Source of the DNA: Pseudidiomarina terrestris
Lineage (GTDB): Bacteria > Pseudomonadota > Gammaproteobacteria > Enterobacterales > Alteromonadaceae
Length of the DNA: 64,000 nt
Assembly (NCBI RefSeq): GCF_030466405.1
Contig: NZ_JAGGJF010000006.1
Coordinates: forward strand, 124,001-188,000
Direction of reading: 5' to 3'
Shown: positions 17,943-27,828 of the stretch, piece by piece
Layout: each line of letters opens with the position of its first letter
Numbering within the stretch: position 1 is the stretch's first letter
The notes under the pieces: generated by a model
What the model was told of the DNA's origin: nothing
Database searches by the model: none
The model's input: the letters and a program-made list of their open reading frames with translations, nothing else
Made by a program: the position numbers and the translations under genes

Positions 17943-18395
17943 GCTCGAGCCGTAGTTTTCTGCGTTTTCGACTAAATCAATCAAGACTTTCACGAATTGC
18001 TCAGGCAGCGCACCGACAGCATCAACAGGCCCCTGAATTTTAAAGCGTTGCTCTTGCGCTGAGCTGGCATCAGGACCCGGTTGTGTCAGTACACCGTGAA
18101 TCACCACCTGTCCGGAGGATTGACTGACCTCTATATCAAGATCCCACGCATAAGCTTCGCTTGTTTCGGTGAGCAGCCACTCATGACGTTGGCCAATGCG
18201 TTGCTGCAAGTCATAGATAATATCCTCCGCCCTCGGGACATCGTCCTGAGCACGGTAGCTGACGTGCAACTGCGGTTTATTGGTACGTTCGCCCGGCAGG
18301 AAATTGCCGGTAGGCAACCAAGCCAGGGCCAGCAGCACCATCACCACGATTGAAAGCACCACCGGGCGCATGCGTAAAAAAGGTACCTTAGGCAT
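17937..18395 (-). CDS. Membrane-anchored protein of unknown function beside rlmB
   Basis: A 152-residue protein with a basic N-terminus (MPKVPFLRMRP), one transmembrane helix at about 11-27 and an extracytoplasmic domain of about 120 residues. That domain has a mixed alpha/beta look: RAEDIIYDLQQRIGQRHEWL, then an alternating strand segment WDLDIEVSQSSGQVVIHGVL, then a C-terminal amphipathic helix. There is no lipobox. It begins only 1 bp after the rlmB stop codon, so it is in the rnr-rlmB operon. I do not recognise the family; a periplasmic role is inferred from topology. Confidence 0.75.
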   Translation of the reverse strand: MPKVPFLRMRPVVLSIVVMVLLALAWLPTGNFLPGERTNKPQLHVSYRAQDDVPRAEDIIYDLQQRIGQRHEWLLTETSEAYAWDLDIEVSQSSGQVVIHGVLTQPGPDASSAQEQRFKIQGPVDAVGALPEQFVKVLIDLVENAENYGSSL

Positions 18396-18396
18396 C

Positions 18397-19143
18397 TCAG
18401 TTACCCTGCCGCTGGCGCACGGCTTCGAACAAACAAACGCCAGTCGCGACGGATACGTTAAGACTGGAGACGGTTCCCTGCAGTGGAATTTTAATCAGTT
18501 CATCACAGGTTTCACGGGTCAAACGACGCATGCCATCACCCTCTGCCCCCATCACCACGGCGACCGAATTTTTCAGATCGACAGCATAGACCGATTGTTC
18601 GGCCTCGCCTGCGGTGCCCATTACCCAGACTTGCAAGTCCTGCAATTGTTTGAGCGCGCGGGCAAGATTGGTAACTTGCACTAACGGCACAGTTTCTGCT
18701 GCGCCGCTGGCAACTTTGCGGACGGTCGGATTGAGTGAAGCTGACTTGTCTTTTGGCACAATCACAGCGGTGACGCCTGCGGCATCGGCGGTGCGTAAAC
18801 AGGCCCCCAGATTATGCGGGTCAGTGATACCGTCAAGCACCAGAAATAAAGCCTTACCGGCACTTTTCTCTACCAGGTCAGGCAGATCGTTATCACTTAA
18901 TAGCGGTGCTTCCTGAGCCGTCACCACTACGCCCTGATGATTGCCGCCCTCAGCTTTTTTTTCCAGCGTATGCTTAGGCACAAACTGTGGTCGAATCCCC
19001 ATTTTCTGAGCGCTTTGCACCAAACTCTGTAACGCCTGATCCTGTCGCTCGCGCAATGCAAAAATTTCGATAACCCGTTCCGGGTGACGTTCAAGCAATG
19101 CTCGTACAGCATGCAAACCAAAGACGGAAACTTTCTTACTCAT
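18397..19143 (-). CDS. rlmB: 23S rRNA (guanosine(2251)-2'-O)-methyltransferase
   Basis: A SpoU-family methyltransferase that modifies G2251 in the 23S P-loop using S-adenosylmethionine bound in a trefoil knot. The 248 residues include the N-terminal substrate domain ([20 protein letters not shown]) and the SPOUT motifs [32 protein letters not shown] and [20 protein letters not shown]. Its ATG overlaps the rnr stop by 4 bp, as expected for the conserved rnr-rlmB pair. Confidence 0.96.
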   Translation of the reverse strand: MSKKVSVFGLHAVRALLERHPERVIEIFALRERQDQALQSLVQSAQKMGIRPQFVPKHTLEKKAEGGNHQGVVVTAQEAPLLSDNDLPDLVEKSAGKALFLVLDGITDPHNLGACLRTADAAGVTAVIVPKDKSASLNPTVRKVASGAAETVPLVQVTNLARALKQLQDLQVWVMGTAGEAEQSVYAVDLKNSVAVVMGAEGDGMRRLTRETCDELIKIPLQGTVSSLNVSVATGVCLFEAVRQRQGN

Positions 19144-21476
19144 TTTTTGCGGCTACCCTTAGTTTTTGAGCTGCTTTTGGCGCCGCTTTTGCCGCGCTTA
19201 CCTTTATTCGATGATTTTTTTCGCGGCTTGCGTGCAGGTTTTTCATCGCCCGCGGCAGCATCAGCTCCCGGCATGCGATCTTTGCCCGTCGGACTTTCCG
19301 CGGCCAGCAAGGTGAGATCGATTTTACGTTCATCGAGATTCACACTGCGGACTTTGACCTTAACTTTATCGCCAAGCCGATAAACGCGGCGACTGTTTTC
19401 ACCAATCAGGAGATGACGTTCGTTATCGAAACGATAGTAGTCATTATCCAGGTTGCTGACATGCACCAGGCCATCAATAGAAAGGTCATCTATGCGAATA
19501 AACAAACCAAAGTTGGTTACTGAAGCAATCACACCAGTGAACTCGCCACCAACATGATCCTGCATGTATTCGCACTTCAGCCAATCGGCCACCTGCCGCG
19601 TCGCGTCATCTGCGCGGCGCTCGGTCATGGAACATTGTTCACCCAGCTCGTCGAGTTGCTCATCTGGGTACATCCATGCGCCAGCCAGGGCTTTATTCGG
19701 ACCTTGTTGCTTTTTCAGTAAGGCTTTAATTGCCCGGTGCAACACCAGATCCGGATAGCGCCGGATGGGCGATGTAAAGTGTGCATACTCGTCCAGCGCC
19801 AGGCCAAAGTGGCCGGCATTGTCAGGGCTATACACTGCTTGCTGCATCGATCGCAGCAGCATGGTCTGAATGAGCTCGGCATCGGCACGCTCACGCACCT
19901 GTTCCAGCACTGCGGCGTAATCCGCCGGGTTGGGCTCATCGCCACCCTTCATGGTTAAGCCAAGCTCAGCTAAAAAACTGCGGAAGTTGGTTAAGCGCTC
20001 GGAGGAGGGAGGCTCATGCACCCGGAATAAAGCACCAGCTTCATCATGTCCCTCAATTAACCGGGCAGTCGCCACGTTCGCCATAATCATGCATTCTTCG
20101 ATAATGGTATGGGCAACATTACGCCGCACTGGCTCAATGCTTTCAATCTTGCGCTGAGCATTGAAAATAAAGCGCGTTTCAAGGGTTTCAAACTCAATTG
20201 CTGAGCGTTGCTGACGAGCCGACTTTAACACCTTAAACAATTCATTCAGGTGATCAATTTGCGCCAGTACGTGTTGATAATCCTGGCGTAACTTCGGATC
20301 ACCATCAAGAATATCGGCGACTTTATTGTAGGTCAGGCGCGCGTGCGACTTCATCACTGCCGGGTAAAACTTCGAGTCGCGTAGTTTTCCTTTAGCATTG
20401 ATGCGCATCTCGGCGACCATACACAAACGGTCAACGTCCGGATTGAGTGAACATAGCCCGTTCGAAAGTTTTTCCGGTAACATCGGCACGACAAAATTTG
20501 GAAAGTAGACGGAGTTACCACGTTCCAGGGCATCTTTGTCTAACGCTGTGTTTGGGCGCACATAGTAACTGACATCTGCAATCGCTACCCACAGGCGCCA
20601 ACCGTCCCCATCAGGTTCGGCACAGACAGCATCATCAAAGTCGCGGGAGTCTTCACCATCAATGGTGACCAGAGGTAATTCACGCAGATCCACCCGATCT
20701 TCATAAGCGTCCTGCGGCACGGTTTCGCCAAACTGTTCAATTTCTTTTAGCGTTGCCGCACTCCACTCCGTGGGAATATCGTGTTCGCGGATGGCAACTT
20801 CGATCTCCATTCCTGGTGCCATATGTTCACCAAGAATTTCGGTAATTTCCCCAATGGGGCTGGTGCGGCGGTTCGGCCGCCGGGTAATTTCAACCACCAC
20901 AATCTGGCCATGCCGGGCACCATTGCGAGCGTCATCCGGGATCAGAATATCCTGATTCAGCCGGCTGTCATCGGGCACCACAATACCTAAGTCGTGATCG
21001 ACAAAGAAGCGACCCACGATACCGCCCTGGCGCGGCTCGATGACGCGGACGATACGGCCTTCGCGGCGGCCTTTACTATCGCTCCCCTGCTCTTGCACCA
21101 ACACCCGATCACCATGCAGCACACTGTACATCTGGCTTGGCGGAATGAATAAATCACCGCCACCGTCGTCAGGATGGCAGAAGCCAAACCCATCGCGGTG
21201 GCCGATAATGCGACCTTTAATCAGGTTCATCCGGGACGGCAGGCCATAAGCATTGGCTTTGGTGTAAATGAGTTGCCCATCGCGCTCCATCGCACGTAAC
21301 CGTCGTTTCAGGCCGATATGCTGACGCTCATCGTCCAGCTTAAAACGCTCAACGATCTCTTCAAACGTCGTGGGCTTCAGGCGAGCTTCAATGGCCTCGA
21401 GCAAGTCCTCGCGCGACGGAATTTCTACTTCATACTCTGGAGCTGAGGACGAATTTTGTTCGTTCTTGTGACTCAT
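19140..21476 (-). CDS. rnr: Ribonuclease R
   Basis: A processive 3'-5' exoribonuclease able to degrade structured RNA, acting in mRNA decay, rRNA quality control and trans-translation. The 778 residues show a winged-helix domain, two cold-shock domains, the RNB catalytic core with the metal-binding [10 protein letters not shown] motif, an S1 domain near 640-720 ([20 protein letters not shown]) and a strongly basic Lys/Ser tail. The start has a good GAGGTG ribosome site. A -10-like TATAGT (21523-21528) lies upstream, without a good -35. It heads an operon with rlmB and the 152-residue membrane protein. Confidence 0.96.
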   Translation of the reverse strand: MSHKNEQNSSSAPEYEVEIPSREDLLEAIEARLKPTTFEEIVERFKLDDERQHIGLKRRLRAMERDGQLIYTKANAYGLPSRMNLIKGRIIGHRDGFGFCHPDDGGGDLFIPPSQMYSVLHGDRVLVQEQGSDSKGRREGRIVRVIEPRQGGIVGRFFVDHDLGIVVPDDSRLNQDILIPDDARNGARHGQIVVVEITRRPNRRTSPIGEITEILGEHMAPGMEIEVAIREHDIPTEWSAATLKEIEQFGETVPQDAYEDRVDLRELPLVTIDGEDSRDFDDAVCAEPDGDGWRLWVAIADVSYYVRPNTALDKDALERGNSVYFPNFVVPMLPEKLSNGLCSLNPDVDRLCMVAEMRINAKGKLRDSKFYPAVMKSHARLTYNKVADILDGDPKLRQDYQHVLAQIDHLNELFKVLKSARQQRSAIEFETLETRFIFNAQRKIESIEPVRRNVAHTIIEECMIMANVATARLIEGHDEAGALFRVHEPPSSERLTNFRSFLAELGLTMKGGDEPNPADYAAVLEQVRERADAELIQTMLLRSMQQAVYSPDNAGHFGLALDEYAHFTSPIRRYPDLVLHRAIKALLKKQQGPNKALAGAWMYPDEQLDELGEQCSMTERRADDATRQVADWLKCEYMQDHVGGEFTGVIASVTNFGLFIRIDDLSIDGLVHVSNLDNDYYRFDNERHLLIGENSRRVYRLGDKVKVKVRSVNLDERKIDLTLLAAESPTGKDRMPGADAAAGDEKPARKPRKKSSNKGKRGKSGAKSSSKTKGSRKK

Positions 21477-21749
21477 ATCACCTCAAAATTTTGTGAATCG
21501 GACGCTTGTCTAAGTTGCTCTTACTATAGCAGATTTCAGACACAACGTCGTAAATAGTGTACGCGCCTACGCACAAGGTCATCGCCCGTGAATCGACGCC
21601 AGTACGAGCAAGTTTTTGCAGTTTCCCAGTCCTCTGCTAGGCTTTGCACTCTGCCTGCTGTGGACAAAAAATAACCACCTTTAGCCTTCCAGGTCCATGA
21701 CAGAGATCACTAGTCCGTTAAATTTCAACCTATTTAAGGAGATCTGGTC

Positions 21750-22601
21750 ATGGGCAAACTTAACGCTATCAAGGCCATTTTTATTTGTAGTCTCACCACT
21801 TTGTTTTCAATGCCCGTTACCGCTGATGAGAGCAAAGAACTCATTAAACATGGCGATTACCTCGTCAATCACGTCATGGCCTGTGGCCATTGCCACGGCA
21901 AAGACCTGGCGGGCGGCACGGTCATCCCTGAAGATTTCGGCAACGTCTATGTGCCCAATATCACGCCACACAAAGCCACCGGAATTGGCCATTGGTCCCA
22001 TGATGACATTATCCATGCTCTGCGTAACGGCCGGCGACCTGATGGTAGTGTCATCGGAATACCTATGCCGATTGAAATGTACAAAAGTCTATCAGATGAC
22101 GACGCCAGAGCGGTTGCCGCCTACCTGCTAAGCCGCCCGCCTATTGCCCGAGCGACGCCAGCATCAGACTATCCTGATGGTTTTTTACAACGAGTGGACA
22201 AGTCGCGCCAGCCAATGGTGACTACTGTTGCAGCTATTGACTATTCAGATCCTATGGTACGAGGTGACTATGTTGCCACCCAGGCCCACTGTTTTGCCTG
22301 TCATACGCCGTGGCACGCGCAGGAACTTATAGGCGCCGGCGGAAATCCATTGCCCGTAGCAGAAAATATCTACATCTATTCGAAGAATATCACGCCGGCA
22401 GGTCCCGTCGGTGGCTATTCTGATCAGCAACTGGAGCATGTCCTTCGCACGGGAGAACTGCCTGATGGCAGCAAGCTGCATGAGATGATGCCAGCAGCCT
22501 TTTATGCGGAAATGAGTCCTGCGGATATGAGCGCGCTGATTGCTTATCTGCGATCACTGCCACCAGTTACGGTCGAACATAAGCGACAAGGACAACCCTA
22601 A
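21750..22601 (+). CDS. Exported diheme cytochrome c
   Basis: A 283-residue periplasmic electron carrier with a signal peptide ending at about residue 25 (MPVTA). Two haem-binding motifs are present, CGHCH at 45-49 and CFACH in the second half, each in a mono-haem cytochrome c domain (NITPHKATGIGHWSHDDIIH and NITPAGPVGGYSDQQLEHVL are parallel segments). The layout resembles cytochrome subunits of periplasmic alcohol, aldehyde or gluconate dehydrogenases, but no dehydrogenase gene is adjacent. The start follows AAGGAG at 21736-21741. An upstream in-frame reading of another frame (21697) is not real. The redox partner is unknown. Confidence 0.85.
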   Translation: MGKLNAIKAIFICSLTTLFSMPVTADESKELIKHGDYLVNHVMACGHCHGKDLAGGTVIPEDFGNVYVPNITPHKATGIGHWSHDDIIHALRNGRRPDGSVIGIPMPIEMYKSLSDDDARAVAAYLLSRPPIARATPASDYPDGFLQRVDKSRQPMVTTVAAIDYSDPMVRGDYVATQAHCFACHTPWHAQELIGAGGNPLPVAENIYIYSKNITPAGPVGGYSDQQLEHVLRTGELPDGSKLHEMMPAAFYAEMSPADMSALIAYLRSLPPVTVEHKRQGQP

Positions 22602-22676
22602 AGAGCCAAACATCAGCTGGATTTTCGGCTGCGACAGCAGACAAGGTTCAAGGATTCGAACTGCAGATAAATAAGA

Positions 22677-22763
22677 TGGTGCCGAAGGGGGGACTTGAAC
22701 CCCCACGCTGTTACCAGCGGCGGATTTTGAATCCGCTGCGTCTACCAATTCCGCCACTTCGGC
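22677..22763 (-). tRNA. tRNA-Leu (anticodon CAA)
   Basis: A class II tRNA with acceptor stem GCCGAAG/CTTCGGC, anticodon stem GCGGA/TCCGC around loop TTCAAAA (anticodon CAA, reading UUG), a long variable arm CGCTG-GTAA-CAGCG and T-arm GGGGG-TTCAAGT-CCCCC. The 3' CCA is encoded (22677-22679). It stands alone between the cytochrome and RDD genes. Confidence 0.97.
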
Positions 22764-22799
22764 ATAGAAGATTTGACTTGATTGTCGGTAGTGCGAGGC

Positions 22800-22827
22800 A
22801 TTATACGCAAGGCAATTTTGCAATCAA
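22800..22827 (-). promoter_or_regulatory. tRNA-Leu promoter
   Basis: A -35 TTGATT (22822-22827) and a perfect -10 TATAAT (22800-22805) with a 16-nt spacer, followed by the GC-rich discriminator GCCTCGC typical of stable-RNA promoters. The start would lie about 30 nt before the mature tRNA. Confidence 0.75.
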
Positions 22828-22989
22828 GAAAATTATTACAGAAACGAAGCGTTCGCCTAAAACATGAGCAACACCGGCTTTTTCATCAGCTGCCTTGCTA
22901 ATCCGCTGCCAGGACATGATAATCTCCATTTCGGTGATGCCTGCCAGGATCACCACTATCGTCATGAGCTTTAGATGAAAGGATCCCAA

Positions 22990-23505
22990 ATGTCAGCAGC
23001 CAGCCCCTCCCATACCCTGCATGCGTCGTTTCCCAGCGCCGGATTTGGGCGCCGTCTCGCAGCCTGGATTTATGATGTGCTGGTTGCGGTTGCTGTGATT
23101 ATGTTGTCTTCGGCACTAGCGCTGGCCTTTGCGGCAATTCTTACCAGTTCCGGTTGGTTGCAGCTGCCCGAAGGCATGGACCATGCGGGCTGGCTCAACA
23201 GCTCGCCACTCTATGCTATCTACCTGCTAAGCGTACTCGGTTTTTTCTTTGGCTGGTTCTGGCGCCGCAGCGGACAAACCCTGGGCATGCGTGCATGGCG
23301 TCTGAAAGTACAGCAGCGCGATGGCTCTCTGCTTACTAAAAAACAGGCTCTGATTAGAGTGATTACCTGCTGTTTCGGACTGGGTAATTTGTGGGTTCTG
23401 GTTGATTTTAAAAACCGCAGAGCCTGGCATGATTACGCTGCTGGAACTGAATTGGTTACCCTTTCAAAAGAAGCGAATCAGTTGTACTACTGGCGCGACC
23501 TCTAA
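22990..23505 (+). CDS. RDD-family membrane protein
   Basis: A 171-residue inner-membrane protein with about three hydrophobic segments. The opening GFGRRLAAWIYDVLVAVAVI carries the RDD-family arginine and aspartate (R in GRRLAAWIYD), and the later GQTLGMRAWRLKVQQRDG is also typical. An ATG five codons upstream exists, but AAGGA lies at correct spacing before the ATG at 22990. Some RDD proteins have been linked to sodium or proton exchange; the function here is unknown. It converges on lptG with a 35-bp gap. Confidence 0.85.
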   Translation: MSAASPSHTLHASFPSAGFGRRLAAWIYDVLVAVAVIMLSSALALAFAAILTSSGWLQLPEGMDHAGWLNSSPLYAIYLLSVLGFFFGWFWRRSGQTLGMRAWRLKVQQRDGSLLTKKQALIRVITCCFGLGNLWVLVDFKNRRAWHDYAAGTELVTLSKEANQLYYWRDL

Positions 23506-23540
23506 ATGCCCTGCAGCGCTTTAGCCACTGCGGCGCTGCA

Positions 23541-24617
23541 TTAACCGCTGCGCCGCTGCATTAACCACAGTGCCGTGCCGGCAAACAGCAGACTTGGTAA
23601 CAAAGCGCCCAGTAATGGTGGTAATTGATACACCTGGGCCAGGGGCCCGAAGATTTCATTACTGACATGAAAACCAAAACCTGTGATCACCCCGAGTAAA
23701 ATCCTCGCTCCCATGGTGGTCGAACGCAACGGACCGAAGATAAAGGACAGCGCAACCAACAACATTACCGCAACGGTAACAGGCGCAAAGATTTTCCGCC
23801 AAAGGGCTAATTCGTAGCGCTCCGTTGCTTGTTGGTTAGCACTCAGGTAATCCAGATAATCAAGTAGCCCACTAATCGACAGCGCCTCTGGCTTCACTGT
23901 CACAACACCCAGTTTATCGGGGGTCAGAGAAGACTCCCAGACCCAACGCGGTAACTTTCGCTCGGTGATTTGCTCAACTTCATGCTCAGTAATGGTAACG
24001 TTATTCAGTACCCATTGGTCACCCTGATAGGTCGCACTGCCACCTTGTACGACGGACTCCAGCTGGCGGTTTTGACTAAAACGATAGACCGTCAGATCGC
24101 GCAGCCGACCGGTATCTTCCACTTCGGAAATATTAACAAAGTGGGCCCCGTCTTTTGCCCATACGCCTTGCTGGGCGGAAATTAAACTACCACCTGAAAT
24201 CGCTGAAGCGCGCAATTCACGTCCCTGCGCTTCCAGTTGCGGAGCCACCCACTCGCCCATAGCCATTACCGCAAGCATCATGATGATTGCGGCTTTCATG
24301 ACTGAGCCAACAATGTTCAGCCTTGAGCGCCCGGCAGCAAGCATGACCACTAATTCGGAGTTGCTGGCGAGCATGCCCATCCCGATCAGACCGCCGAGTA
24401 ATGCCGCCATGGGGAAGAACACTTCAATATCGCGCGGCAGGCTGTACAACACAAAAAGTCCGGCATCTGCGACCGAATAAGTGCCTTTGCCCACCGATTT
24501 TAACTGTTCGACAAAACGGATCAGCGAGGACAAGCCGCTGAGTACGGCCAGGCTTAGTAAGGATGTCATCAGTACCGAGCGCGCAATGTAGCGATCGAGA
24601 ATACTAAACTGCATCAT
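23541..24617 (-). CDS. lptG: LPS export permease LptG
   Basis: One of the two transmembrane subunits of the LptB2FG transporter that extracts lipopolysaccharide from the inner membrane for passage over the Lpt bridge. The 358 residues give six membrane helices split by a periplasmic beta-jellyroll (about 130-260). It starts MMQFSILDRYIARSVLMTSL. The ATG overlaps the lptF stop by 4 bp. The 3' end lies in a 20-bp near-tandem duplication (23531-23570, 17 of 20 bases identical) that includes the stop codon. Confidence 0.95.
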   Translation of the reverse strand: MMQFSILDRYIARSVLMTSLLSLAVLSGLSSLIRFVEQLKSVGKGTYSVADAGLFVLYSLPRDIEVFFPMAALLGGLIGMGMLASNSELVVMLAAGRSRLNIVGSVMKAAIIMMLAVMAMGEWVAPQLEAQGRELRASAISGGSLISAQQGVWAKDGAHFVNISEVEDTGRLRDLTVYRFSQNRQLESVVQGGSATYQGDQWVLNNVTITEHEVEQITERKLPRWVWESSLTPDKLGVVTVKPEALSISGLLDYLDYLSANQQATERYELALWRKIFAPVTVAVMLLVALSFIFGPLRSTTMGARILLGVITGFGFHVSNEIFGPLAQVYQLPPLLGALLPSLLFAGTALWLMQRRSG

Positions 24618-25723
24618 GCTGGATTCCTCCGCAGCCGCGCCAACACACGCAAGCCAAACGGGCGTCCTTTACCTACTAGTATTACGCCAAAAATCAATAG
24701 CAGTACATGAATCCACCAGAGCCCGATAACAGCCGGGATCACCCCATCTGCGACAGCGGAACGGGCGGCCATCAACAACAGGAAGTAGCCAAGATAAATC
24801 AGCAATGCCGGCGCCATACGCGCAAACTTGCCTTGCCGAGGATTGACCCGACTCAGCGGGACCGCAATGAGGGTTAATAATGGCATCGCCAAAGGAATAG
24901 CTACGCGCCACTGCCATTCAGCCGCCGCTTCAGGATTATTTTCGCCCCAGAGCTCGGTGGTTTTATAGGCTTCCAGCTTACGGATATATTCGGTCGCTTC
25001 CTGTTCTTTAATTTGTAACTGGTAACTGCCGAATTCCATCACCTGATAGTCGCCCTCTCCTGAGTTGCGGGCGTACCTGGTACCATCTTTCAGCACCAGT
25101 TGCTGAGAGCCACTCTCATTGGCAATAACATTGCCCGTGTCAGCCATCACCACACTACCGCCGATCACCTGGTTTTCTTCATCACGCAGCGACTGGGCTA
25201 CGAAAACCTCGTCCAGTTCGCCAGTTTCGGTCAGCCCCTGCACGAAAATCACCGCTTTTTGGTTACTGGCCTGTTGGAAACGACCTGGCATAATCACCGA
25301 CAATCCGGTATCGCTGCGTGCACGCTCTTCTACCTGGCGCTCTTGCTCCAGCGACCAGGGCACCAGCCATAACGTCAACGAAGCCGTCGCCAGGGCCAGC
25401 AAAGTTGCCAACACCAGAGTCACGCGGGTAACGTACCATTCACTCACGCCACAGGCATGCAAAACCGTCATCTCGTTGTCGGCATAAATGCGACCATGAG
25501 CGAGAAGGATACCCAGGAACAAACTTAGTGGTAGAATTAAGGCAGCAAGTGCAGGAAGGTTCAAACCGAGCAGTTTTATGACGAGATCGCCGGGGATTTC
25601 ACCCGCAGAAGCGTCCGCAAGCACCCGAACGAACTTTTGGCTGATAAAAATGGTCATCAACACCGTTAAAACGGCGATCTGAGATTTAAATGTTTCTCGC
25701 ATTAAATAGCGGAATATACGCAC
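24614..25723 (-). CDS. lptF: LPS export permease LptF
   Basis: The partner of LptG in the lipopolysaccharide ABC transporter. The 369 residues have six helices and a periplasmic jellyroll domain. The start reads RIFRYLMRETFKSQIAVLTV, closely following E. coli LptF, with a GTG initiation codon at 25723. It is divergent from pepA, as in E. coli, and the 123-bp gap should hold both promoters, though no clear hexamers stand out. Confidence 0.95.
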   Translation of the reverse strand: MRIFRYLMRETFKSQIAVLTVLMTIFISQKFVRVLADASAGEIPGDLVIKLLGLNLPALAALILPLSLFLGILLAHGRIYADNEMTVLHACGVSEWYVTRVTLVLATLLALATASLTLWLVPWSLEQERQVEERARSDTGLSVIMPGRFQQASNQKAVIFVQGLTETGELDEVFVAQSLRDEENQVIGGSVVMADTGNVIANESGSQQLVLKDGTRYARNSGEGDYQVMEFGSYQLQIKEQEATEYIRKLEAYKTTELWGENNPEAAAEWQWRVAIPLAMPLLTLIAVPLSRVNPRQGKFARMAPALLIYLGYFLLLMAARSAVADGVIPAVIGLWWIHVLLLIFGVILVGKGRPFGLRVLARLRRNPA

Positions 25724-25846
25724 TGGTGACCACTCTTAACTTTGCTTTTTGCTGGAAAATACGCAATTTTTCAGTAAACTTGTCGTTTTAACAAGAATTA
25801 TTCTATGACAGCCCTACCCTGTCAACCGCCGAAAACGGGAGTTAGT

Positions 25847-27352
25847 ATGGAGTTTAGCGTCAAAAGTGGCAGTCCGGAGAAGCAACGTTCAGCCTGTATC
25901 GTGGTCGGAGTCTTCGAACCTCGCCGTTTATCAGGCGTTGCTGAGCAGCTGGACCAGGTCAGCGAAGGCTACCTCAGTAACTTGCTTCGCCGCGGTGACC
26001 TCGAAGGTAAAGCCGGTCAAATGTTGCTGTTGCACCATGTGCCAAATATTTTAAGTGAACGCGTTCTTCTCGTTGGTTGCGGGAAAGAACGAGAGCTTGA
26101 TGAACGTCAGTATAAACAAATTATCGAAAAAACCATTCATACTTTGAATGAAACAGGTTCAATGGAAGCTGTCTGCTTCCTCAGTGAGCTCCATGTTAAA
26201 GGTCGCGACACCTATTGGAAAGTGCGTCAGGCTGTCGAAGCCGCGCAAGCCGGTTTGTATACCTTTAATCAGCTCAAAACCCGTAAAGAAGAGCCGCGCC
26301 GCCCCTTGCGGAAACTGGTTTTTAATGTGCCCACGCGACGTGAGCTACCTTTAGGTGAGCGCGCCATTCAGCATGGCCTGGCCGTGAGTAAAGGCATGCT
26401 TATCTGTCGTGACGTGGCCAATATGCCCCCGAACATTTGCACACCACGCTACCTTGCTGAGCAGGCCGAAGCAATGGCCGGTAATTACGACAACCTCAGT
26501 TTCAGCACTGTTGAAGAAGCAGAAATGGCCGAGCTGGGCATGAATGCCTATCTGGCGGTTGGCCGTGGCTCTGAAAATGAGTCGGTGCTGTCACTACTTC
26601 ATTACAAAGGTGCAGCTGACGATGTCCCACCTATCGTTCTGGTTGGCAAAGGTCTTACCTTTGACGCGGGTGGTATTTCTATCAAGCCATCCGCCAATAT
26701 GGACGAAATGAAATACGACATGGGCGGCGCAGCGTCGGTGCTAGGTGCTATGCAAGCTCTGGCAGAACTGCAACTGCCGATCAATGTGATCGGCGCTGTG
26801 GCCGGCTGTGAGAATATGCCCGATGGTAAAGCTTACCGTCCCGGTGATGTGTTAACCACCATGAGTGGGCAGACCGTGGAAGTCTTGAACACTGATGCTG
26901 AGGGCCGCCTGGTGCTGTGCGATACGCTGACCTATGTCGAACGCTTCTCGCCAGATACCGTCATTGATGTGGCCACTCTGACCGGTGCCTGTATCATTGC
27001 CTTGGGTCATCATGCCAGTGGCCTGATGAGCACCCATAATCCACTTGCGCACGAGTTGCTGAATGCCTCTGAACAAAGTGGTGATCGAGCCTGGCGACTG
27101 CCTTTATGGGATGAATATCAGGACGCCCTGGATAGCCCCTTCGCTGATATGGCGAATCTTGGTGGTCGCGATGCAGGCTCCATTGGCGCCGGTTGCTTCT
27201 TATCCCGCTTTACCAAGAAGTATCACTGGGCGCATCTGGATATTGCCGGTACAGCCTGGCGCAGTGGCGCCAAAAAGGGCGCAACCGGACGACCTGTGCC
27301 GTTGCTGACCCAGTTCCTTTTGAACCGAACAGCTGCAGGACAACAGGATTAG
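25847..27352 (+). CDS. pepA: Leucyl aminopeptidase PepA
   Basis: A cytosolic hexameric M17 aminopeptidase with two metal ions that removes N-terminal residues, especially leucine, from peptides. In E. coli it also binds DNA, in xer recombination at cer sites and at the carAB promoter. From the ATG at 25847 the protein has 501 residues. The signature NTDAEGRL lies at 348-355, and [20 protein letters not shown] carries metal ligands. An upstream ATG at 25805 lacks a ribosome site, while GGGAG precedes 25847. It begins the conserved pepA-holC-valS run. Confidence 0.96.
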   Translation: MEFSVKSGSPEKQRSACIVVGVFEPRRLSGVAEQLDQVSEGYLSNLLRRGDLEGKAGQMLLLHHVPNILSERVLLVGCGKERELDERQYKQIIEKTIHTLNETGSMEAVCFLSELHVKGRDTYWKVRQAVEAAQAGLYTFNQLKTRKEEPRRPLRKLVFNVPTRRELPLGERAIQHGLAVSKGMLICRDVANMPPNICTPRYLAEQAEAMAGNYDNLSFSTVEEAEMAELGMNAYLAVGRGSENESVLSLLHYKGAADDVPPIVLVGKGLTFDAGGISIKPSANMDEMKYDMGGAASVLGAMQALAELQLPINVIGAVAGCENMPDGKAYRPGDVLTTMSGQTVEVLNTDAEGRLVLCDTLTYVERFSPDTVIDVATLTGACIIALGHHASGLMSTHNPLAHELLNASEQSGDRAWRLPLWDEYQDALDSPFADMANLGGRDAGSIGAGCFLSRFTKKYHWAHLDIAGTAWRSGAKKGATGRPVPLLTQFLLNRTAAGQQD

Positions 27353-27353
27353 T

Positions 27354-27806
27354 ATGGTGCAGGGCATTTTCTACGTACTCGATGGATTGAGCGAAGAGCA
27401 GCAGTTGCAGTTCTTCTGTCAAACCATCTGTGAACGCTGGCGTGAGTTTGGTAGCGTTCGCGTCTGGTGTCGTGATCAACAGCACGCAGAAATGCTGGAT
27501 GAAGCCCTATGGCAGCAGCCCGCTGACGCCTTCGTACCACATAATCTGGTTGGCGAGGGCCCGCCCTATGGTGCGCCAGTCGAGCTTTGCTGGCCAACAG
27601 CGGCGGTCAGTCAGCGCCGCTGCAAAGTCAGTGTCAATTTTATGCCAACAGCACCGCAGTTCGCCGGCGCTCAACTGATTGTTGACCAGGTGCCGAGCGC
27701 GCCTGAGCAACGCCAGGAAGCGCGCGAGCGGTTTAAATGGTATCGCCAACAAGGCGTGAATCTCAGCACCGTTAATGTCGCTGAGACCGCAACACATTCA
27801 AATTAA
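27354..27806 (+). CDS. holC: DNA polymerase III chi subunit
   Basis: A clamp-loader accessory protein that links the polymerase III holoenzyme to single-strand-binding protein. The 150 residues show the chi fold, with RVWCRDQQHAEMLDEALWQQ, FVPHNLVGEG and AQLIVDQVPSAPEQRQEARE. It lies 1 bp after pepA and 22 bp before valS, an arrangement conserved in many gammaproteobacteria. The partner psi (holD) is not in the window. Confidence 0.92.
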   Translation: MVQGIFYVLDGLSEEQQLQFFCQTICERWREFGSVRVWCRDQQHAEMLDEALWQQPADAFVPHNLVGEGPPYGAPVELCWPTAAVSQRRCKVSVNFMPTAPQFAGAQLIVDQVPSAPEQRQEARERFKWYRQQGVNLSTVNVAETATHSN

Positions 27807-27828
27807 ATTATTGTCGTGAAGGTTACTC

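Noticed and set aside
22604-22676. T-arm-like sequence GTTCGAATCC next to tRNA-Leu, a possible tRNA remnant or attachment site
   Set aside because: The bases around the loop do not form a T-stem, no other tRNA parts are visible and no integrase is nearby.
22801-22989. 62-residue minus-strand frame upstream of tRNA-Leu
   Set aside because: It runs through the tRNA promoter, has no good ribosome site at its ATG and shows no recognisable pattern.
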